From: Trichomonas vaginalis G3
Taxonomy: Eukaryota; Parabasalia; Trichomonadida; Trichomonadidae
DNA: 64,000 nt
Direction: 5' to 3'
Assembly: GCF_026262505.1 (NCBI RefSeq)
Contig: NC_067205.1
Span: 11,470,001-11,534,000 of the forward strand
Position 1 is the stretch's first letter; each line of letters begins with the position of its first letter. The notes beneath the pieces were generated by a model. The model had not been told where the DNA came from and made no database searches. It saw nothing but the letters and a program-made list of their open reading frames with translations. Shown piece by piece: positions 44,621-54,190 of this stretch. A program made the translations under genes and the position numbers.

Positions 44621-46615
44621 ATGAGTGCTATTGATAGCGATCCAGCACAAGTATTAATTACTGATTTACTTCCTGAAAATGAAGATTTCAATGCCTTTAA
44701 AGAAGAAAAAGACATAATTGGTTACAGACATATTTTAACAAAATATTCATGGTTTATTGTTGTTGCTATAGTTTCAGCTTTACTTATTTTCATAACTCCC
44801 TTCAACAAGGTGGAAAAATTTCCAAGCACTTCAATAAATTTTGATAAAAAATATGATCCAGCTTTCTTTGTACATATGACTGATATACATGTGAGTCATA
44901 TAAAAGATGCTAATAATCAGAATTTCATTCAGGCTTTAGATTTTACAAATAATATATCTCCTAATATTTTATTGAGTTGTGGCGATAATGTTGATGATTT
45001 CCAATATGTAACACCAAAGATCAAGATTGCAGATCAAATAGATGAAGAGTTCAATCAATACGATGCAATTATTAAAAAAATTTTGAGAAATGGTACAAAA
45101 ATCGTTGATGCAGCTGGAAACCATGACTTTTTCGATGTGTATTCCTTAGAATCAGAAGAAAACAACTAGCTTAGAACTTCTCCAATGTGGAAGAATAAGA
45201 TTCATCAATTAGAAGACTTCGTTGCTTCGGAACACGTTAGCAATGATGTTTTATTCTTAATACTTAACCCATATGATTTCCCTCGGCCACGTGCTCTTCT
45301 TGATGTGTATTTACTTCCTTCCAAAGAAATGCTTGATATTGTTGAGCAGAAGATCATCCAAATCCAAGAAGATTATAAGAATAAATCCATTGTCATCATT
45401 ACTCACTACCCTGTAAATCAATTTGGAAGTAGCAAATCAGGTAGTGGAAGAACCTTCGAGCAAATGACAAGTGAGTACAATATACCACTTGTTATAACTG
45501 GCCATAAGCATCCAAAGAACTTAATGCCTCAGCATCATGATATGTCACTAGAAATAATATGTAGTGATATCAGAGATAATCATCATATTGGTATTTTGAC
45601 AAACGATAACAGAAACTTCTTTTATCACCAATATTCAATATATGAAAGACCTACATTCGTTGTTACTTATCCAATAGATGCCAAACAACTATCAATGAAC
45701 ACAATGTTTAACAAAAATGATATTGATGTCAGATGTTTAGTATTCTCAGATAGTGAGAACGAAACAATAACATGCAATGGAAAACCTCTTTCATTTCAGA
45801 GACATATAAAAGAAGGTGTTTCTCTTTATCATAGAGAAATGAGGTTTGAGAATGGATTCTCAACACTTAACTTTAGCAAATCGAATGAATCATATTCATA
45901 TGAAATTTTCGTTGGAGATGAAATGCCTTCTTATTATGAGGTCATTGGAGATGAGCACGAAATTTACAAATACCCATTGTATGTTCTGATATTCATTTAC
46001 ATAATTCTTTTCATCATAACATTCCCAGTCAATGTTGAAAAGCATTTCGGATCCCTGCAGAATTATGCTAACAAATCCCTGTATTATCTCTATAACAGAA
46101 ACAAAGATTATCGTATTCTAGATCATTTGTTTTATATTTCCCAGGGTTTCCTACTGACCAGATGGCAATTACTTAGGAGAAGTCAATAGATTATGCTTGT
46201 TCTTTTCAACTTTCTGTTCTCGCCTTACTTTATACCAACAGCAATCCAAGAAATTGGAGGACACTATGGAATCATTTCTATATACGGAAGTATTGTTGAT
46301 GGTGAACGAAGACCAACCCAATACGCATATTTACTAAATATGTTGCATACTTTAGCAGTAACATCTCCTCTGATTTTTGTTTTATCCGTGATGATTCAGT
46401 TCAAGAAATTCTCTGCTTGGTATCTTGTAGATGTAATTTTCTATTTGATATCAGGCGTTGTTTGTCTTTATATTACTTTAACAAGTATTGTACATGCCAC
46501 AAGATTTGTTTTTGCTATAACAAACTTCCCATTTATTATTGTTCCCACAATAACAACAATAATATGCATATTCCTTGCTCTTAAAGCAAGAGGCAAAATT
46601 ACTTTCAATATATAA
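44621..46615 (+). pseudogene. TMEM62-like membrane metallophosphoesterase with two in-frame TAGs (~664 codons)
   Basis: From ATG 44621 the protein has a cytosolic leader, a membrane anchor (WFIVVAIVSALLIFITPF) and a calcineurin-like phosphoesterase domain. All metal-binding motifs are present: MTDIHVSH, SCGDNVDD, AAGNHDFFD, ITHYPVN and ITGHKHP. A beta-rich region and about five C-terminal membrane helices follow (YPLYVLIFIYIILFIITF, LFNFLFSPYF, SPLIFVLSVMIQF, VDVIFYLISGVVCLYITL, IIVPTITTIICIFLAL). This layout matches eukaryotic TMEM62 and related trichomonad proteins. TAG codons at 45167-45169 and 46187-46189 interrupt an otherwise unshifted frame. The first falls inside the catalytic domain, so a truncated product should be inactive. 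Confidence 0.87.
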
Positions 46616-46840
46616 ATAAACATATCAGTCTAATATTTTTAACTTTATTTAATGATGTTCTTACTGTTTTCTGACATCCAATACTTCATATTCATGTATT
46701 CTACGAGAAAAAGTAAAAACTTCTGAACCAACAAAAGTTATCATGTATCTCTATATACTAATTATTATGGCTGCTATAATTTTTGCTATTAAAATAAAGA
46801 TTTTCTGGTTACCTTCCATCTTTTTAACGTTCTCAATTTT
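46616..46840. other. AT-rich spacer
   Basis: Short 3' spacer. Nothing recognised. Confidence 0.4.
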
Positions 46841-47367
46841 TTAAGGGCGGCTTCCGACCAAATTGTCACTTTTTAGCCCAAGTGAGAAAATTTCGTAAAT
46901 TATAACCAAGTTTTTTAAAATCTATATTTAATAAAGATTCTATTTTTCTTATTAAATTTCAAAAATGAGGGGGTTCGGAATCGTCCACAAATTGCCGAAA
47001 GGGTTTTTGCCAGTTTTGAATCCGCTTATTTTTATCGACCAAAATTATAATAAATATAATTTTCGATAAGTATTCTACCCAAATGATTCTTCAAAAAATT
47101 ATTTTTCGGATTTTATTCCGTAAAAAAACGTTACAGAAAACGCCTAGAAAATTTCGAATTTTCCCTAAAAAATTCAGTGCAGGTCGATTTAAGAGATTTT
47201 TCAAAAATAATCATATCAGTAGATAGGGTATAATATAGAGGAGCTTTATGAATAACTCAAAATACGGGAAACTCAATATTCAACGAGAAAAACGCTTAAC
47301 GAATCTCACTTTTGGTGTAAACATCACAAAAAATTGAGAGAGCTTTCTGGTCGGAAGCCTCCCTTAA
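46841..47367. mobile_element. TTAA-ended MITE, 527 bp
   Basis: The left end TTAAGGGCGGCTTCCGACCA is mirrored at the right end (TGGTCGGAAGCCTCCCTTAA, 47348-47367) with one mismatch. TTAA at both extremities is the target and end signature of piggyBac-type elements. Just inside the left end is GTCACTTTTTAGCCCAAGTG. There is no coding capacity, so it is a non-autonomous element. Confidence 0.82.
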
Positions 47368-47577
47368 CAAAAGAGCCACAAATTTCGGATATTTTTCAGA
47401 GCTAATATAATATTATGACTTTGCATAAGATGTCCATATGAAAATTTAAATCGAACAGACAAAAAAATGGTTTATTTTATTGTGAAATTTATTTTACAGG
47501 CTAAAAAGTGTCAAAAAATTGAGAAAATGTCAGAAAGTGCTATCAAATCATCAATACCAAAAGGATAAAGTATAAAT
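47368..47577. other. Spacer with a 26-bp-offset duplication
   Basis: CCAAAAGGATAAAGTATAAA occurs at 47557-47576 and again at 47583-47602, inside the end of the neighbouring gene. The 3' end of that gene is thus a short tandem duplication. Confidence 0.6.
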
Positions 47578-48549
47578 CTAAGCCAAAAGGATAAAGTATA
47601 AAAGCAAAAATGAATTAGAGAAGAAACAACGAGACATGCAAGAAGCAATGATATGACAATCATTGTAACCTCCAATATGACATTGTGTATTAACAATAAA
47701 ACTATAAGAACCTGTAAAAGGCAAATTAGGGGCAATAGCAGCAAATGTATTTTGATTAAAAGAACAATCAGTTACAGAGAGTTCTTGAATCAAAAATGTT
47801 TCAGCGGAGTTTCCCGAAAAGACACAATGGTCAACAGAAGAATGAACATCATTCAAATTCATAAAATAAAATATAGGATTTAAAACTTTATCATTATAAA
47901 AATTTGAATATCGAATAATGCAAGCTGAATCAGAAAATATTACAGCACTTTCTGTAGCAGTACCTGATACGACATTTAAAAAAGAAGTTTCAGCTGTTCC
48001 AACTGAATTTCCCATGTAACATCCAATCGAATAAAGAACTTGGTTATTAGTTGAGTTGTAATATGAAACTGAGGTCTGACCGCCTCCGAGCCAGATGATG
48101 TCTGCCCGAGTAGGACTTTTATAACAATCAATTAACGAAATCATCGAAATAAAATTATAGTTTTCGGATGTTTTTGAAATGTTTATATAGGCGTATATGC
48201 CTTTGATACTGGAGTAGACATTATTTGCGCATATATCTTTCTGATATATTGAGTGGCCGGGTTCAAAAAATATGCAGCCACCTTTTGAAGAGGAAGTAAT
48301 CGAATTAAATGTTGCATGTTCGAGTATTAATATGGAATTTTCATCTTTGAGACTAATTGCACCCTTGCTGGCAATGTTAGTAAATTGAATTCCGTTGAGA
48401 TGGTAAGTAAAAGAAAGTGGGTCGTGAAATATTGTTGGAAATGATAGGAATGTCCAGAAAGACTTTCCTTTAAGAAATCCATTGGATGAAAGATCAAGCA
48501 GATTTCTTTCTAAATAAAATGGGTTCAAAAATTTTTCTTCATCAAAAAC
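47578..48549 (-). pseudogene. Beta-helix surface protein (Pmp-like), 5' end lost (~320 codons)
   Basis: The open frame extends up to about 48562 (...IFAVFDEEKFLNPFYLERN) but has no in-frame ATG. An ATG at 48569-48567 is one base out of frame, as though a T had been lost in the signal peptide. The body is built of short Ser/Asn/Ile-rich strands with FTNIASKGAISL, ATFNSITSSSKGGCIFF and VDHCVFSGNSAETFLIQ repeats. These are typical of trichomonad proteins related to chlamydial polymorphic membrane proteins and right-handed beta helices. It ends with a hydrophobic tail (SFLLLYFILLA), with no cytosolic domain. Likely a cell-surface or secreted adhesin-type protein in origin. A tRNA gene lies ~25 bp upstream on the other strand, so little promoter space remains. 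Confidence 0.7.
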
Positions 48550-48594
48550 TGCAAAAATTAGTCATGATATTAAAATATTTTGAAAAGATGTAAT

Positions 48595-48667
48595 GCTTTC
48601 GTAGCTCAGTAGGTAGAGCGTAGGTCTCATAATCCTAAGGTCGCGAGTTCGAGCCTCACCGAAAGCA
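48595..48667 (+). tRNA. tRNA-Met (CAT)
   Basis: A 73-nt cloverleaf. Acceptor GCTTTCG (48595-48601) pairs with CGAAAGC (48660-48666), with discriminator A. The D-arm is GCTC AGTAGGTA GAGC, the anticodon loop CTCATAA gives CAT, and the T-loop is TTCGAGC. The anticodon stem closes with a T-T pair and the T-stem has one C-A mismatch. No intron. A T-run (TTTAATTTTTTTT) follows as the Pol III terminator. An elongator Met tRNA is likelier than initiator, as the D-stem and anticodon stem lack the initiator GGG/CCC. Confidence 0.93.
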
Positions 48668-49197
48668 TTTAATTTTTTTTGTTTTTTCTTCTTCTTTTCT
48701 AGACTCTTCTATTTTGATTCTTTGCCTTCACAATCTACCTTATACCCACTCCATAACTTTTTATATACCTTATTCTTGTTATTTATCACATAAATAATTT
48801 TTCCTCTAATCATAACTCTTAACTTCATTTACACTTAACTAATCAATTGTAGCATATTTTCTAAGATATTCATAATAATAATCATGCCATTGTTCACAAC
48901 GTATTTTTTTAATTTCGTGAGGCTCGAAGGTCATTCAATTTTTAGGAGTTTTTGGAGTCTAAATCTTTATATCTGATGAGCTTAAGAAGAAACTCAATTA
49001 GGCAGATGCTTATAGGTAATATATTTTTATTAAATAAAGTCAAAGTACTAACTTTTGTCAAGAAATTTTATAGCCCACATAATTTGTGCATGTGGAGCCA
49101 CAAAAAAAAGCGGTAAAAGTTTTCATTAAGCTTGAATATTTTATGAAATGCTAATGAATAAACATATTTTTCCCTTATATATATAAAATAATATGAT
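48668..49197. other. AT-rich spacer
   Basis: Starts with the tRNA terminator T-run. Nothing else recognised. Confidence 0.4.
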
Positions 49198-51423
49198 TTA
49201 TTTACAAAGATGTCGAAAGAAAATTTTTGCTGAGCTATTATATAATTTTCTAATGTTTTGTAGGATGTTAGATCCTTGAACGACCTTACATTTAATCATA
49301 AGTCTTATAGGAATTCCTGATTGATTAATCATTTTCAGATAATCAATGGATGTGTTTTCAATAATAAGAGGACAACTAATAGAATGGCATTTATTGAATA
49401 AAAATGGTTCAACAATTTCAACACAAAAAGGGAAGTTGATGTATTTGAGATTGTTGCAGTTGTTGAATGAATTAGTTTCAATCAATGAAACACTATTAGA
49501 TATGATACTGACATTTTCGATGTGAATGCTTTGATTGAATGAATAACTACAGATAACATCACAGTTAAGAATTAAAACTCGGTCATGAGATTTACAAAGA
49601 TGATGAATGAGATAATATTTTGAATTTCTTTTGTTGTAAAGAGTATTAGATTCGCATTTGTATTGATTTGATGAAAAACTACTGATGTTAGAAAGACTTT
49701 CACAATTAGAAATTGAATTGATTGATATTTTCTCTAACGAGTTAGTTTCTGTGAAGATGATTGATTTGAGTTTGTTACAGTGATTGAATGCATAATCGGA
49801 GATGATTTTAACCGTTGATGGGATATTAATACTTTCTAATGAAAAGCAATTATCAAATGATTGAACTCCAATCTTCTCTGATCCCTCTCGAAGATCAACA
49901 TTTTTTAAATTAAAGCATCCACGAAAACAGTAATCAGGAATGTTATTTATGTTTCTAACACTCTCCAATTTAATGCAATCTTCGAATGCATTATTCATAA
50001 TTGTGATTACAATGGTAGGATCAAAATGAATTGATTCTATATTTGAACAATTTTTAAATGCTGAATCTCCAATAACAGAAAGATGTGAATTTTCTTCAAA
50101 TTCGACTTCCTGAATTGTTGAATTTTCAAATGCTTTTGAACTGATTTTTGTAACTGTATTAGGAACTGTTATTTGGGAATAGTTGTATCCCCAAAATTCG
50201 TATATTGTTGTTTGTTCATAATCCATAATTAATGAATTTGTTGTAATAACAAGATTCGGTTTATTTAGATATGAAACTGTAATATTTGATGTTCTTTTGA
50301 TGGCATATTGAGAAAATAATGTTTTGTGTGTAAATGACATTTTAGCTTTTGTATATACATATCGTACAAAACCATTTGGGTATACGAAAATTGTGCAATT
50401 TGTAATGAAATATGATGCATCAACAATCATTGGTGAATTAGGGAAAATGATAAGTTCAAAATTTGAACAATCTGAAAAGATTCTATCACCGATGAAATCT
50501 AAAGCTCCTAAAATGTGACATTGATAAGACTATAACACCTATAGAAAGCTTTGTGTCCAATACTTTTCACACTTGATGGTATAATTAATGTTTTCAAATA
50601 TGTGTTTTCAAAACCATAATCACCAATTGTTATGAGTGAATTTGGAAAAGAGAAAACACTTATTTTTGTTTGGTAAAAACAATTATCTCCAATAGTTGTG
50701 AGTGAATTTGGAACATTAATTTAAGTCACTTTAGAATTATAAAAGCTGCATTGTCCAAGAATTGTGACAGAGTTCGGAAGATTGAATGTTGTTGCTTCAG
50801 AGCCGTGAAAACAATAATCGCCAATGATTGTGACTGTGTTATGAATTGTATAATCACTGAGTGTTCTGTTAAAAACATAAAATAAGATACTAAAGTTTGA
50901 TGAATAAATCATGTTATTTTCAATCCTTAAGTATTTATTTTTAGGATGAATTGTTAATGTTGTTAATATGTTAGTATTTGACATATAACCATGAACTTTT
51001 GAAACATTTTCTGGTATTTCAAAAGAAGAAATCTTAGTCCCACCAATTATTGAATTTTCTAGTGATCCCAATTTTGATCCTGGTTCAAAAATAACTTTTT
51101 CGAGATTATCGCAACTGAAAAATGCATATCTTCCTATTTTTTCTACAGATGATGGAATTGTAATATTTGTTATTTGACTATTAGATGAAATGCTTCGTTT
51201 TGTATTTCAACAAGTCCTTTCGGTAAAAGGATTTCAGTAACTCGCATGCAATTAGAAAAGGCATCTTCAGAAATTTTTGTCAATTTGTTACATGATGAGA
51301 GATTAATACTTGTAAGTTTGTTGCAATAGTAAAAACTATTTATTCCGATTGTTGTTAAGTTAGGGTTATCTTCAAATGTAAATGAAACTAAAGATTGTAG
51401 TTTATTAAAGCATCTGTCTTGTA

Positions 51424-52727
51424 TAGGGTGTCCAAAGGTGTGTTTAGCACAAACCTGAATACTGCGAATAGAAATAAACAAGTTACATATATATAAAGTT
51501 TATTTAAATATAATCACCATTGGATTCAATCACGCGTTCGCAGCGATCGATCCAGGCTTGAAAGACACGCTTTAAATCATCATGAGAAAATTGCTCAAAT
51601 TGCTCTCTTACAAAATTTTCAAGATCATCTGGACTCGCGAATTCGCGTCCTTCAGCTCTCTTTTTTAGCGTGCCGAATAAATAAAAGTCAGGGGGTGCAA
51701 TATCAGGTGAATAAATTGGGTTTGGAACAACTTTGACATTGTTTTCCACCAAGTAATTCATTACCTTATGACTTTTGTGAACTCTTGAATTATCAAAATG
51801 AATTGCAAACTTTTGTTTTTGTTGTTTGGATTTCTCAAACTCATCAGAATTGATAATTTGAGTAAGAACATTGTCAATTAGATACTGAGCATTCATCGTA
51901 TTAGGTTTTTGAAGAATATCAATTGCGATGATGCCATTCACGCCCCAAAAAACCGACAACATCATCATTGGTGTGTCAATTTTTTTCTTCGGGAATGTTT
52001 GCGGATTTTCATCCTTCGGGATCCACATGATTTTGGCTTCTGTTGTATATTGAAACCAAGACTCGTCCCCTGTTACTAAAAAGCGAAACTTCTTGGATTG
52101 ATACGCACCCAATATAGAGAGGAGCTCTTTCGAAGATTGGACTCTAGATTTTTTTTGAACTGAATTAAGGTTGTGCGGAACCCAACGTGTATACGCTAGT
52201 TTGTAGTTCAAATAATTGTGCAGATAATAACTGACTGTTGTACGTGGTATCTTTGTCATCTCCTCTATCCTTCTGAGTGATGCTCTTGGGTCTTCATCTA
52301 GCGCTTGAAGAATTGCTTTGATTTTTCTTTGATCCGGCGATTTTTTGTCAATTTTTATGATGGGCGCCTTTTTGTTCATGAAGTGATACATCCTAACATG
52401 ATACGTTACAGTGGAATAGCTAGGAGCATCCATACCGAAGCATTTTACCAATGTCTCGTAGATTTTTTTACAGTCTTTGCATTTTTTTGCAAGAGCGAGG
52501 ATGTTTTCTTTATGATTCATTAAAAAAATGAAAAAAATCCCGCCAAAATTTCCCGCAAAACCGCCTCTTGTCTCAAAATTCATTTTACATCCCGGCATGG
52601 CGCCAAAATACAACATACTCATCATATACATATATTCATATTTTTTATTATATATTTATAATCAGCATATATCTCCTTTAATAGTCTCATATAGAGCGCT
52701 GTGCTAAACGCACCTTTGGACACCCTA
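51424..52727. mobile_element. Mariner (Tc1/mariner) element, 1304 bp
   Basis: 28-bp terminal inverted repeats beginning TAGGGTGTCCAAAGGTG match with one mismatch. They are flanked by a TA duplication (51422-51423 and 52728-52729), the hallmark of mariner. It encloses one complete transposase gene on the minus strand. Size and ends resemble the Tvmar family of Trichomonas vaginalis. It interrupts the BspA gene so precisely that removing it and one TA restores the reading frame across the site. Confidence 0.96.
51504..52520 (-). CDS. Mariner transposase, intact (338 aa)
   Basis: I start at the ATG at 52520-52518 (MNHKENILALAKK). The longer upstream frame lies in the element's 5' UTR. The N-terminal helix-turn-helix region (KKIYETLVKCFG ... 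RRIEEMTKIPRTTVSYYL) recognises the inverted repeats. The catalytic triad is DD34D: TGDESWF, then HFDNSRVHKS, then SPDIAPPDFYLFG, with 34 residues between the last two Asp. Length and triad are complete and no stop or frameshift was seen, so the element could be active or very recently active. It could also mobilise short relatives elsewhere. Confidence 0.95.
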   Translation of the reverse strand: MNHKENILALAKKCKDCKKIYETLVKCFGMDAPSYSTVTYHVRMYHFMNKKAPIIKIDKKSPDQRKIKAILQALDEDPRASLRRIEEMTKIPRTTVSYYLHNYLNYKLAYTRWVPHNLNSVQKKSRVQSSKELLSILGAYQSKKFRFLVTGDESWFQYTTEAKIMWIPKDENPQTFPKKKIDTPMMMLSVFWGVNGIIAIDILQKPNTMNAQYLIDNVLTQIINSDEFEKSKQQKQKFAIHFDNSRVHKSHKVMNYLVENNVKVVPNPIYSPDIAPPDFYLFGTLKKRAEGREFASPDDLENFVREQFEQFSHDDLKRVFQAWIDRCERVIESNGDYI

Positions 52728-52864
52728 TATTATTTCGCATTTGGCTGATATTCGAAGATTCGGTGATGAATCATCTACATGAATTAATGTCTTGCCATCA
52801 TCTGAATAACAACTTTGATCAATATCTTTGTAAATAATAGTAAGTATGAGAATCAATATAAAGC

Positions 52865-52969
52865 ATTAATCTAATCCGAAATATCCGAAACACTTTTTAC
52901 GAGTGAAATCATCAAAAGAATGACAAAAAAAATTTGAGAAATTTGAGAAATTTTTGGAATTTTGTTTTT
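52865..52969. other. Spacer between BspA copies
   Basis: Short AT-rich gap between the start of the first BspA gene and the end of the second. Confidence 0.4.
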
Positions 52970-54190
52970 TTATTGTGTACTTTGATTATTTGTATGATTA
53001 ATCGTTTTCAGATAATCAATGGATGTGTTTTCAATAATAAGAGGACAACTAATAGAATGGCATTTATTGAATGAAAATGGTTCAACAATTTCAACACAAA
53101 AAGGGAAGTTGATGTATTTGAGATTGTTGCAGTTGTTGAATGAATTAGTTTCAATCAATGAAACACTATTAGATATGATACTGACATTTTCGATGTGAAT
53201 GCTTTGATTGAATGAATAACTACAGATAACATCACAGTTAAGAATTAAAACTCGGTCATGAGATTTACAAAGATGATGAATGAGATAATATTTTGAATTT
53301 CTTTTGTTGTAAAGAGTATTAGATTCGCATTTGTATTGATTTGATGAAAAACTACTGATGTTAGAAAGACTTTCACAATTAGAAATTGAATTGATTGATA
53401 TTTTCTCTAACGAGTTAGTTTCTGTGAAGATGATTGATTTGAGTTTGTTACAGTGATTGAATGCATAATCGGAGATGATTTTAACCGTTGATGGGATATT
53501 AATACTTTCTAATGAAAAACAACTATCAAATGATCCAACTCCAATCTTTTCTGATCCTTCTCGAATGTCAGCATTTTTTAATTTAATACATCCATGAAAA
53601 CAATAATCAAAAATATTATTTAAATTACTTATATTCTCCAATTTAAGGCAATCTTCGAATACATTACCCATAATTGTGATTACAGTGTTAGAAGAAAAGT
53701 TAATTAATTTTAAGTTTGAACAATTTCTAAATGCAGAATTACCAATGACAGAAAGATGTGAATTTTCTTCAAATTGTATTATCTGAACTGTTGAATTTTC
53801 AAATACTTTTGAACATATTTTTGTAACTGTGTTAGGAATTGTAATTTGTAAGTAGTTGTATCCCCAAAATTCATAAATTGTTGTTTGGTCATAATCCATT
53901 ACTAACGAATTTGTTGTAATAACGAGATTTGGTTCATTTAAATATGAAACTGTAATATTTGATGCCCTTGTGATAGCAATTTGAGAAAATAATGTTTTGT
54001 GAGTGAATGACATGTTGGCCTTTGGATTATTGTTTGTAATAAATGAAATTGTATTGATTATCATTGGTGAATTAGGGAAAATAATGAGTTCAAGATTGTT
54101 GCAAGAAATAAACATAAATGGACCAATGAAATCTATTGCCCCTAAAAATGTGACGTTTTTAAGATTATTGCATTGAAAGAATACAGAGTT
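52970..54190 (-). pseudogene. BspA-type leucine-rich-repeat gene, 5'-truncated second copy
   Basis: The open frame begins without a start codon near 54190 (LKNSVFFQCNNLKNVTFLG...) and runs to the stop at 52970. It is a paralogue of the 3' part of the neighbouring BspA gene. Positions 52990-53510 match 49335-49845 almost base for base, while the 5' part is clearly more diverged. The C-terminus is replaced: ...SIDYLKTINHTNNQSTQ here versus ...SIDYLKMINQSGIPIRL... in the other copy, so the last ~35 residues differ. No internal stop. The 5' end is cut exactly where the cyclase frame begins on the other strand. Confidence 0.88.

Larger units (their letters stand above)
49198..52864 (-). pseudogene. 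BspA-type leucine-rich-repeat gene, split by mariner and several lesions
   Basis: Reading right to left, the gene begins near 52864 with a degraded hydrophobic leader (ILILILTIIYKDIDQSC), then SSPNLRISAKCEII. It is interrupted by the mariner element (51424-52727) and resumes in the same frame as QDRCFNKLQSLVSF. TpLRR/BspA repeats follow (pattern LxxIxIPxxVxxIGxxAFxxCxxL) down to the stop at 49198. Further lesions are a one-T loss near 51187 (AFHLIVK stop instead of ...NSQITNITIPSSV), an in-frame TAA at 50723-50721 (SKVT, stop, INVPNSL), and another one-T loss near 50522. The uninterrupted gene would be ~780 codons. BspA proteins are surface-associated in trichomonads and linked to host or bacterial contact; their fold is the known part, their function partly inferred. 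Confidence 0.9.
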
